This document shows, piece after piece, positions 37,884-49,038 of a stretch of 64,000 nt of DNA. The notes beneath the pieces are model-generated. The model was not told the DNA's origin. It ran no database searches and worked only from the letters and a program-made list of their open reading frames with translations. A program made the translations under genes and the position numbers. Numbering within the stretch: position 1 is the first letter of the stretch; every line of letters starts with the position of its first letter. The stretch covers positions 174,459 through 238,458 of the forward strand of contig NMRA01000129.1 in NCBI GenBank assembly GCA_002633005.1, in the 5' to 3' direction. The DNA comes from Phoronis australis. Taxonomy: Eukaryota; Phoronida; Phoronidae.

Positions 37884-40800
37884 GAGGCCGAGACCCGGTT
37901 ACTTGACTACTTTTATTTCGCTGCAATGGGGGGATAAAATGCCCTCCATGCTCGTCCATTGACAAGCGTCTGAGCAGTTTGAGTAAAGTATGGTATGAAG
38001 GAACAAGGAAATCTGAGGCTTCACTAGTCAAAGGGACAAGATGAAATTCATGGTTAATTTCTCTATGTCGCTTTACTGCCAGACCGGCCACTCAGTACAT
38101 TAACGGCCCGGCAGCAGAGCAAGACAGCATCCCTGGGAGACACGATTCACGCACGAGGTGCGCGTGCCAGCAGTGACGAGTCATACATATACTCAGTCAT
38201 AGCTTTTGTACATTGTGTAATATAATCAATGTAATTAATGAAACGATTTATTCTAATCATCACTTGAATTCATCCTGCTGTAGCAAATGTCATTTACAAG
38301 GACCCTTTGCTTCAAGCGTCAGACTTCTTGAACGTGGTGTGAAAACAATCACTACTCATGTGGCGATAGTCGACTTTTGCATACCAAATAAGTGTTGCAT
38401 GGACGTGTGGTGGTTCCGAGGCTCAATAACACGTAGTTGACGATAAAAGAAAAAATTGATGATCAGATTTGGGAGAGAACGACACCTAGTGGAATGGAGT
38501 TACAAAAAGGTCATGGGCTACTGAAAGCCACTCTGCTTTCACGGTAAAAAATCACACACTTTTGATCAGACTAACAAAAACAAAAGCTCATGCATCTTTA
38601 AAGACAAACTTTACAAGAAAATCCCAAAACTGTGTTACGAAAAATAGTTCTATTATATACTTTTGATCAGAATAAAAAATACAAAACTTTAACGATTTTC
38701 TGACGGTGCAAATCTCAACAATTCTACTCTCAAAATATTTTATCCTACGCTATTATATTGATGTAGTCATACGCACGTGCGTCCACGCGAAGGGGTAGAT
38801 ATTTTCGACAAATTCAGGTAATTTTGACCGTCTTGATCCCATGCTCGTCTATCCTCGAGTAAATACTGTATAGTGACAGACTCACCAGTCCTCACACAAA
38901 CTTTGTTGACTTCAAGGCCCGAGATTTATTATCCAAATTATTTTCGACATTTTCTGTACTAATTTAGTGCCAAATCTGCGCAGGTGTCTATATGACTGTG
39001 TTTTCTAGTATACTATGGTTTACGCAGACCAGTCTCTAAAATAAATTTTCCATCTTGAGATAAATTTTCGGTCCTGTCGTGTTGTATTTTGGTCCTAACA
39101 TGATGAATTATAAGTCCTGGCGTGATAAATTCTGGTTTGAGTTTTTTTATTTTTGGTCCTGCACAGATTTTAATTCTTGTATCTTGGATTTTTCCGGGTT
39201 GACTTTCAATTGGGGATAGAGCTTTCCCATAGGATGGTAGGTAGGGACCAATTCAGAGGGGTGTTTTGCTGTTACGTATGTTCTCGGTTGGGTATTTTCT
39301 CCCGCGTACTGTCGCCTCAGGTGGGTAGACCTGTTTTGTCCGGGGGTGATTTTTGCTTTATCGTCTAGGGTGGGTATTTTGATTTTGTGGCACTTGCCCT
39401 CTTCGGTTGATATGAATTCAAACAAAAAGAATTTATGATAAATTCAAGTTAACCAAAATTACCCGTTTAGCGGTGGTGACGACCCAGTAGGATTAAAGGA
39501 AAGAAGTGGCAACGGGGGATTAGCGAGTAAAGTGATATTTTTTCGTATAGGTCATCATTTGATATTGCCTCGAGTAAACATTTCTCCAATTTCCTAAGGA
39601 TTTGTTGGTCTGCACTTGAATGTGCGGAGGCACTTCCTATCCATTATCTACATGTAGGAGACAGCCCCCCGGTATTAAATTGGCACATGTTGTTTTCGTT
39701 GAAGGTATATTTGGGGCATCGGCATTTAAAGTCTCACTTCCATGTCAATATTTCAATTCTATATAGTAAATAAATCACTCACTGCAGGAAAATAATTGTT
39801 ATTCGTTGTAGACATCAGAGACGTTATCTACAGTAAAATGTTCAAAAAACAATTGCCCTAACATGTAGTTCTCTGAACACAATCAACGTTTCTAGAAAGG
39901 ACCTCTGTGTGCTCTGTTCGAACGTAGTGTTCAATCGCCTTCTGCTGTTTTACAAAACCCTTTGCTGTCTCGAGTTGTCACACAATTAGCACTTAAAAAT
40001 GTGTGAAATGACTTGTTGTTCCAACTGGCCATGGTCAAATATAACATCCTGGAATGAACTTCCAAACAGCAAATCTTACTGTCTTGTTTACGTTAACCAA
40101 TGAATGAGAGCCCATAGTCATCAACGTTTTCAAGTTTGAGAACTGAACGTAAAATGTATCGTCAACAGTAAAGTACACGTACCATTATAACTTGACGTTT
40201 CGATGAATTACTCCATCTTCAGTAATGTCACATGACATTTCAATGTTGTACATTTCTGTGAATTGATCCACGCTTGTTGACAAAATAAGTGATAGAGGTC
40301 TGAAACGTAATTCTTAATTACTTTTCATTTGTTCCTTAAACAGCTTTTCAGTTGCTGGTGTTGGTGCCATCTAAGTAGACTTCTATTTGAAAATTAGTCA
40401 AATAAGTAAAATGTTTTTTTGAACACTTTGTCTTCCGTTGATTTTCGCCAGTTTTACTCCACTTGAAAACGTTATGGTGATGAACAAAAGCCACGGAGAT
40501 TTTGGCCCACTCCATTTGAAAACGTTATCGTAATGAACAAAAGCCACGGACACATTTCCCCAGTCTCACTCTGACTATTTGAAAATGTTATCGTAATGAA
40601 CAAAAAGCACGGAGAGAAAAATATTTCCTTCAAAATCGCCATCATTTCAGTGGAACATTTTTACATTTCGTTGAAGATGCATTTCAGTAACTTGCCAATT
40701 GAGCAGTTCTCTTTTCACGTTGAAACAGCATAGTAGCCACACTACATACAAACAATCATAGGTTACGGAACTTTGGTAAGGAAATAGTTTGCCAAGTATT

Positions 40801-41760
40801 TCGTGGCTGAGAATCGAAGTACGAAATCAAGAAAAGCCAAATGAAATTTTGCAGGAATTACTACACAAATTTACCAATTCAACTTTCAGAAATGACAAAC
40901 GACTATTTTACAACAATGCTGCGAAAATAGGAATAAATCATAGTTATTGCAAGGGGGAGGGTCTTTTGGGCATAATTAACAATGTCTGAACAAAACCTTG
41001 TTGCATGCTTTAAGCGAAGGGTGCGTCTATCTTTGTCGCATTCCAGGCTCAAGTCAATGCGTACAGCCTCGAGTTATGTTTTTGAAAATCATGATTTTCA
41101 TGGCTTCATGCTCTTGAAACCAGGAACTTAGAACCTCCAACGTGGTTCCATTCTCCAGTAATCTCATTCTCTTACTTTCGAACATGCGGAAGCTAGTTAT
41201 AGTCACAGGTTCATTTACACTGTCCGAAATTGGTTAGCTGTGTTATGACACTTGCCTCGCCTCTTCACGATTTTCCGTCCTCCAGATTAACAGCTACATG
41301 CCTTGAGAAAGAACCAAATCGCTAACGACGCTCCATCAATCAAAGTATTATTAATAACGCCACATTGAATGATACTTCTATTCGCGAATAGCAATGACAA
41401 TCAGCAGAAGCGGTGTAGGTTCCAGCGCCAGTGTGACCTGGAATATACACTGCAGGTCGCAGGTACCATGTTGTAATGTCACAGTTTGAATGAATAGGAA
41501 CTTGGAACCAGAAACCGTGTTCAAGGTTTCACGTTAGAAGTTTGAAGAAAATGAAACTGTATTTAAAATGGCTCCAGAGGCTAAACCTGCTGGAACCTGC
41601 AATAAAATATCAGCGCGTACCACAATGGAACCTGGAACGAAATGCGAACACACGGGTACCAGTTTTCATCATGGTACTATCGTTGCTGGTGAAAAGGAGC
41701 AATAACTCCGAGACGCATTTCATTGGAGCGATTTAGGGATTGATGGAAGCCTACCGAGAA
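37884..41760. other. gene-less intergenic sequence
   Basis: No exon recognised. It contains an imperfect three-copy repeat at 40450-40616 (unit 'tttgaaaacgttatcgtaat' then 'gaacaaaagccacgga') and one TACATGTA near 39649. 39060-39170 has scattered 'ttggtcctg' motifs. Confidence 0.5.
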
Positions 41761-42166
41761 TTTCCGTAGATAAGCTCATGGGCGTGTATTCGGAAAATGA
41801 AAATTAGCAGGCGTTTTAGTAACAAAACGCGCGGGCGTTTATTCGGCAAAGGAGGGCTTGTAAACGGAAAGTCATAGTCTTGCTGACTTTGACAGTTTTT
41901 TACTTAAAACTGTGTTTTTAAATTCTATGTTAATAAATGCATGATTCGCCAACACCTTGTTCGCTTTTATATGTAAATACTTCAAAAAACTAAATTAGTG
42001 ACAAAAAGTTAACTGGGAGTGGGCTTAAGAGAAAATTTTCCAAATAAACGCCTCACTTGACACCAGAAGTTGTAGCACTAAATAAAGGTCCACGGGCGTT
42101 TATTCGGCATAATTTTCCGAATAAACGCCCATGGGCGTTTCATCGGGTGGGCTTATCTACGGTAAA
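41761..42166. mobile_element. MITE with CCGTAGATAAG ends
   Basis: The left end TTTCCGTAGATAAGCTCATG pairs with the reverse complement of the right end, TTTACCGTAGATAAGCCCACC. The element is 406 bp. Near both ends and in the centre the motif 'gggcgtttattcgg' recurs in both orientations (41779, 41831, 42093, 42118). This gives sub-terminal repeats of the sort transposases bind. There is no coding frame. Confidence 0.75.
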
Positions 42167-42169
42167 CCC

Positions 42170-45100
42170 CGGTACGAAAAAGCAGATAAAATGGCGATTA
42201 ATCTAAAATCACACCTAACTGATTTCCAATGGACCTTTTTGAAATGCTGACGAGTAATGTAAATGTTTTCAGTTCTTATCGAATAGTTATGATTAAACAG
42301 AACGAAGCAAACAAGGAGGCAGGTTATCGTAAACGTGTATACCGCAAGAACGCTATTACAAATCACTTTTTGCACAAATACAAAATTGCAAGCTTTCTAA
42401 TTGAAATTCTAATAATCTACTTATCCGTGAAGTCGTGTTTCTGAACTCGAACGACTATTAGTGCCCGTTTTACCTCCGTTACACCCTGCTGTGTATACAT
42501 GGACAACTGCATGCGTCACGTCGCTCTCAAGCCTGTTCACAACTCTTAATTTCTGATACAAAATCAACAGAAAACATCTGTCGAATTGACATATATCATG
42601 TTTACTAGCCAATACAGTTCAAGTTGATATTATAAGACAGACATTAAGGAATAATCGTCGTCTAGCGAATAGGGGTTTAACACCGAACGTTGGTAACGTT
42701 TTGCCACATCCAGGCAAACGACGACCGGTGTAGAATCGTAGAACCTATGTATGCTTTTCTTGCGTTGAAAGCAAACGTAAGAAATATTTGGTGATTGGGA
42801 CTGACAGAGAAGGTCCCTTTGAAAGGTGTGTCATACTGACGATATGCCTACATGTACTTCATCCAGAACGGAAGGGGTCGAAGACTTACCCCATGAACAT
42901 TAGGTTACTATTAGTCTCAGCAAATGACATCTTAGATAGATAAATAAATAGATTGTTTATTTTATATGGAACTGTGTTCATTTGTACACATTACCATACT
43001 CCGTAATTAAACAATTGATGGCATTTGGTGAATACAATTGACACCTATTTACACCGTCTGAAGCTTCTGTCGGAAATCAGACGATTTTATATAACTTACA
43101 TGTATGTAAGGATAAATTCTTCATAAGGTTGTTATTTTTCGTGGATATGAGCGCTTGTCATGCAAAGTTCCTGGGTATTTCTGGTTAAAAAGTTGAGGGC
43201 CGGATGAAGCAGGTGGGCGGTTCACAAAACCTCCCCTCCCACATTGCTTCGTTATGATCTCTGTAACTTTTTAGTTTCAGCTTAAACCCACTTTGAGACC
43301 ATCGTTTTGATATTCTCGTGTTTTCTGTGACTACATACATGTAACTACTAGCTTATTCACAAAAGACGAAGTACATGAATGACTACTGTACATGAATACC
43401 CGAAGTTGCACCGTGTAACTTCTTCACAGTTACGGAAAGCTAAAGAAAAGCACTTTATGTACATGTACGTGACTAAGTCCTTCACAAAGTCACTTGGTGA
43501 AGGATGAAGTAACAGGCCAATCCCTGCGTCATAGAAACTTTCCGGAGGAGCTGCTACACCACAGGAGGTTTTACGGAAACGTGAGAAAATCCTGGGTTGT
43601 GCTCGATTATACTTTTGACTGGATGTGCCGCTTGGAATTAGCGTTACGTACCCCTTTAGAGTGTCGGAAAGATATAAACAAAGGGAGAACAATGTAAAGA
43701 GGTCCATTTGTTGAGAGTTTTCGTGAAACACTTACCCTTCTGAACTTAGGTCTTCTATTAATATAACGCTATTGTAGGGCCGGGTTTTAAACTGTACAAC
43801 TTTAATAACAAGCCTTACCCAAAAATACGAATAAAATTGAATATGTTACACACAAATGGACCCTTTTGTAGAGTTCTTTATCCACATAAGACGAATCACT
43901 TTGTAAGTTATTTAATCGGTAAAAGTACCATTTCGTGGGAAATCTGGTCGTGAAAACCCCACACATCTGAGTGGAACGTCCCGAATATGTCATCTACGAA
44001 AGCCTCTCGGGGGAAACAGGCTAAATGTACAAACATGCCAACAGGGGGTGTTAAATGAAACAGGTAGCTGGTTTAACAGGAACTGCAATCTAAATGTATT
44101 ATAAAGCATAAAATAATCTTTTCTTGGTAAATGTACATTTCACCCAGCGTTTTGTCCTTTTTGGGGGGTTGCATTTTTGACATCCGGTATGAAGTACATG
44201 TAGGTATAGTACTAAGTAAAACGAGACAGAAAATGCACCCGCCGGGAGCATTTTATCGGGAAATCGCCTGTGTGTTTCTTTGGGGACGCGGTAGCAAAAC
44301 GCCCTTGTGTTAGATTTTGCTATCACATGACGGGCATTGATAGTTCATTGTAATGAGAAGCTCATTCTAGTGCACTACGCGTTCTCAAGTGTTATCGCCA
44401 GATACATGTATCTTCAAACAGACTTCCACCTCCATCCTGTGGAGCCCACTGAGGGTTAGCGTGCCCCCGCGTACTGTTAATGAGGCGGTGACCACGACGA
44501 TAATTTAGTCTCATACTAGAGCGATTCCTACATACGACCTTAGTCACAGCATCATCCTTTCTTGACATTTCACACATCATCCCTAAAATAATACCATTGA
44601 GTCCAGACGACGGATGTCAAAACCAGTTTGCCGACGATTTATAATTTTTCTTCTGTTATTTTTTAATCTCACCTGTAACAGTTACGTTTGACTCCTGTGT
44701 GTGCAGGTATAGTGAAAAAATTGCACAGGTAAGATAGTGATTTAGAACGCAAGTTCTAAGACAAACCAAACTATAATAAACCACCCAGAACGGGATACAC
44801 CCACTTCGTCAGGTTCGTAAAGTGTATCCGAAAATCACTTCCACTCTCGCCTACAGTTGAATGTAAAATTATGAGACGCAAAAGGAGGAAGAAAAGGGGT
44901 GAGAATCGACTAGGCTTCCCAATTTTTTTGGTTTGGTGGGGCTCGGTGTTTTATGCCTTCTCTATAGCTACCTCTTTCAAATACAACGTAACAGGCTAGT
45001 CAACTTAACATACTTGCATACTTCCAAAAAGTAATAACAGTCTTTTAGATTGTACGAAGCGAACTGCGTCCTCACAGCGGGGTGGTGAGGACGAAGGTCA

Positions 45101-46320
45101 GGCAGGCTGCATCTCTAGGCTTTAGTGGGCAATGTTTACAACTAGGCTCTGAATGAGCCAGCTTCCTCCTGAAAATGATACAGTCTAGTGTACGACGACC
45201 TAAACGTCAAACGGTCTCAATGAATTGTTCTCCAAGTTGGGAGATTTTTTAGATTTCTGGTTTATCTACTTTTCATAAACTAAGAGTGGGAAAATTTCAG
45301 TTTGAGTTTGAAACAATCTTCAGACATAATTTATTCATAAGCTCTTCAATACATAAAAGTTCACGGCGTATGGTTTAGAAACTGGTAACATTTTACCCGA
45401 TCCCGAAGTGTCAGAAATTGTCATCACTAGTACTGTATTTGTGTAATGTCTTACTCAACTGTTACTAGTACATCTCAGTCTAATAACTCGAGAACGGTAT
45501 GTCCTAATGAGAAGGGTGTAATACACTTGAGCAGTCCTAGACGAGATCGACATCTGCTTTAAGAGTCTGATTTGTGTTGCTTTAGTTGTTCACTCAGAGC
45601 TCCGTAACGCAAACTTAAATCCAATGAAATTGCCAGCGACACAGCGTCATCTACGATAAAAAATTACCCCAGCTATTTGATGAGCTACGTGTTGTGTGCA
45701 AACTATAATTCCACGTCGATCGGTCGTGCCAATAACAGGACAGATGACAATGCATGCTCATGGACCCTGAGACGACTACTGCATAGAGGCGTGGGAAGCA
45801 AAGGGCCCTACCGCAGCCGTGAGGAAGACCTTCCTTAGTTGTTATTGAACTTCAGTGAGAACGTCAAGCCCGAGCGAGAATTAGATAACACACTTCTTTT
45901 ACAGCTCTAGACGAAATTTCGCAAATAAATCTCACAAAAAAAGATCCATTTACGACTCCAAATATCAGAGGAGCCCCCAAAACGATGCGCAAAGTGAAAA
46001 TTTGAGAAACGACCTTCCGTGTGCCATCTTGTGTCCGATTTCGACCAAAAAATAATAGACTTCGAGAGTTACATGTTGTGCGCAAATTTCGTTAGGATCA
46101 GACCAGGTATATGCGACCTGTAGCGTGAGCACAACAAAACCGAAAGGATAACTTCACGAGGAGCAACTTGACAAGGTTTTATTTGGTCAAGAATGGGATC
46201 AGCGACTGATGCTCAACGACAGAACTGCCACAGGAGGACAAGACAAAAAGCCGTCCCCATCGGCAGCGTCTTGTGCGCGATCGGCGTGGTGAAATCCCGC
46301 GAGTATGCTTTATGAACTGA
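42170..46320. other. gene-less intergenic sequence, TACATGTA-rich
   Basis: No supportable gene. Six TACATGTA octamers fall between 42847 and 44410, the densest cluster in the window. No tandem array was seen. Confidence 0.5.
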
Positions 46321-46324
46321 ACCT

Positions 46325-46479
46325 AATCGCATGGGCGGCGCACCATAGGGGCTGGGGGGCTACAGCCCCCCACTTTTTTCAGTGCTACGTCGCACATGGT
46401 CTATAGGCAATGCACCACACAGGGGGCTGAAGAGGCTTTAGCCCCCCACTTTTTTTAGTGCTGCGCCGCCCATGAATCG
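46325..46479. mobile_element. 145-bp snap-back MITE with AATCG target duplication
   Basis: The element at 46330-46474 has perfect 13-bp inverted ends, CATGGGCGGCGCA and TGCGCCGCCCATG. It is flanked by AATCG at 46325-46329 and 46475-46479. The interior has two related units, each with a G-run/C-run hairpin ('ggggggctacagcccccc' and 'gggggctgaagaggctttag' then 'cccccc') followed by 'actttttt-agtgct-cg'. It is non-coding. The intact 5-bp duplication and ends suggest recent movement. Confidence 0.8.
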
Positions 46480-47257
46480 AAGATTACTGCATTGTTGATG
46501 TTGTGACTGTAAGGGATTCTGTCCAGACATGGCATTTCGTGCCTAAAGAGTACAATTAAATAAAATACCGTCAGTAATGGTCCATGCATGTGGCTCAAGC
46601 AGGAGAAGAGTCAACGTAGGGTTGGGTAAAATTACGTAAAACACTGCGAGTTAATGAGGGCTATTACTATAAGTGCTGAAAAGCGCGCAATTACCATAAT
46701 TATGCATTACCATAATTATGCTAGTTACTGACTCTGTTATTAATCATTAGTATTTTAATACCTAGCCGAAAAAGAGAAATTGACAGTCTGTTCATCTCAA
46801 AAAACAAGATGATTAAAGCAGGATTTCGCCTTGTTTCGCTGGCTAAAAGACAAAAACAAATTATTGATTATTTACATGCTTCTAACAATGCTAATGAATA
46901 GAAGGAACTAAACGACAATTTTAACATAATCTACGCTTAACAAAGTGCAGTTATATTCCTTGACAACTTGAAAATGTGAAAACTGAAAAAATGCAAATAG
47001 GTGACCTTCGCACCAATGACGTACCACACAGCCCTCATCATGCAGTGTTATTCCACAGCATCACGTCACCGTACTTACTGGACATGGTTCAGTGATCATT
47101 TTCGTCACGAAACTCTTAAAAACATTTGGCGATTTTCAACCTACTTACTAAACACATCGTTGCTACATGTATATCATAGTCTATGATGTATATGTTGTAT
47201 TTCTAAATAATTTGGCCAAGCAATCATAGAGATAAGTAATTAACGGCATGCTGCAGC

Positions 47258-47614
47258 CTTCAAAGGATAACAAGCCAGCCGGTTTTGGCTCATTGAACAG
47301 AAACTAAAACGACTTTCCCACCCAGTTCTCTCAAACAAAATAACCCTCTATAACCCTCGAAAATTTCTTGAAAACTCCTTTCAAAGTCTAGTGCTAAAAC
47401 CGGCAAGTGTTACCTACGCTTTTAGGGAATTGCATGGCAACTGTGAGAAAGACTATCCACCAAGGAACATAATTTCCAATCTGTGACATAGGGAGAATGA
47501 GTTTTTAATTAATTCCTGCCTTTAATTTGCCAGATTGACGCCAATAATGCATTAGCAGGTGACTGAAGGAGTAATGGTGGATATCACCAAAACAGGGTTT
47601 AGTATCATTTTAAG
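47258..47614. mobile_element. MITE family A, copy 3
   Basis: It aligns with 3658-4005 and 28008-28378. The left end 'ttcaaaggataacaagccag' leads to 'ccggttttggctcattgaac', and the right end is 'atcaccaaaacagggtttag' then 'tatcattttaaga'. The termini are inverted repeats, and it is non-coding. Confidence 0.7.
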
Positions 47615-48747
47615 ATGACATACAATATGTCTCCAATCATATGCAAAATATATATTACTAATTATTATATAATTACATAGTAATCCAGTGAACTAGAGCC
47701 ACCCCAGACACCTACACAATAGTCGTCAACAGATACAGCACATGCATTAAATGTGGTGAATGTACATATTAATGCCATTTATTTTTTCAACAAAAGGTGG
47801 TTTGAACACAGAGACCAATATACAATATACATTATATACATTACAGAGATGTGAGTAATCACATAACTGCACTTTGAGAAACATTAAAGTAATGCTTACA
47901 TAGTTAACAGATGAAATAAAATGAACACAAATTTTATCAAGCTATTACAATATCTATAGGGCTGCAATGCAGAATAACTGCCATCAGCAAGAACGTTAAT
48001 TAGAGTCTTTCAATTACGGACAAAAATAATCGCCAAAATTGTCTTTTTAACTTTTCAAATGTTTCTAACCTTGTTACTAATGGCAACAATTCCTCAAAAT
48101 GTCTGATGGTAGCTATGTTGCAAAACTTGAAAATGGCAAAGCAATAATTTGTCTTTTATGAAAAATTGAGAAAATATAATTTCACTCGAGTCTTCAATTG
48201 GTGAGATTTTACTGTAAACATTTGTAAGAATGCGGAACCAGTAGGACTTGACAGACCCCTTTACATACCCGCATTGGGAATCTTAAGAGCATGTTAGGAT
48301 GCTAAAATTGTTCAATTTGGAGGCAGAAATAATTACTGAAAGAATCACCACTTACTATTTCAAAAGCTCATTGCTTAGTTATAGATGGTCAGAATCAGGC
48401 ATTTCTAGATAACAACTACATAAGTTGCATTAACAGCAGGCTGAATTTACTTAAAAAGACTTATTTTAGTTGACAAATTTGACATAATGAGCCCAGTACT
48501 GAAGAGTCTTAAACAAACTAAGTTTCTGCAATATTTCTGAAACAAAGCACAATTCTACAAGATGATAAAAAAGTTTGGGTGATTTACATGTTTCTGCCAC
48601 GTACTAGGTGAACTTTGGATCACTGATGTTGAACGATAATACCGTGGAATCAATTTCTGCAGTTTTCAACAATAACTGATTATATTGAGACATGAATTTT
48701 AGCACGTTTAGTACGTTTTGAGCATTCAAATCTAAGTAACTTTACTC

Positions 48748-49012
48748 AAAAGTAACTTGAAAAAATAAATTATTTCAATCATTGTGTTGAATGTTTATCT
48801 GACACAGATAAATGTACTTTGTGTGGTTAAAACCCCTTTTTAGCTTTCGATAACAAAAGGTAAATTCTGATGTGAAAAATCACAAAGTTTAATACCTTTT
48901 TACAAAATAAATACAGCTACACTAATGTATTCCAAATCTAAACCATTTTACACAAAAGTACCTTGAAAAAAAACATTTTTCAGATGTCAAGGAGTGCTGA
49001 GATGTTTATCTG
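48748..49012. repeat. imperfect duplication around the NME7 stop codon
   Basis: 48748-48802 ('caaaagtaacttgaaaaaat ... tgttgaatgtttatctg') is a diverged copy of 48953-49012 ('caaaagtaccttgaaaaaaa ... tgctgagatgtttatctg'). The downstream-in-plus copy contains the last codons and stop of NME7 on the minus strand. This implies the terminal exon/3' UTR was locally duplicated long ago. Confidence 0.45.
48888..48893 (-). terminator. candidate poly(A) signal for NME7
   Basis: ATTAAA on the minus strand about 113 nt past the NME7 stop codon, the nearest hexamer variant seen. No AATAAA is closer. Weak evidence. Confidence 0.3.
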
Positions 49013-49038
49013 TCCAAGACCTTGAAGAAGTATTCTAC
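49006..49038 (-). CDS. NME7: NME7 terminal coding exon (11 codons)
   Basis: After acceptor TTTTGTAG the exon encodes VEYFFKVLDR and TAA (49008-49006). This matches the human C-terminus VQYFFKILDN. It was found only because the previous exon ends in frame at LLE with a GTAAGT donor. It is separated from that exon by a 2.3-kb intron and is too short for ORF callers. Confidence 0.88.
   Translation of the reverse strand, partial: VEYFFKVLDR

Noticed and set aside
43357-43731. 124-aa minus-strand open frame
   Set aside because: No recognisable domain, no splice context, and base composition like the surrounding intergenic DNA.
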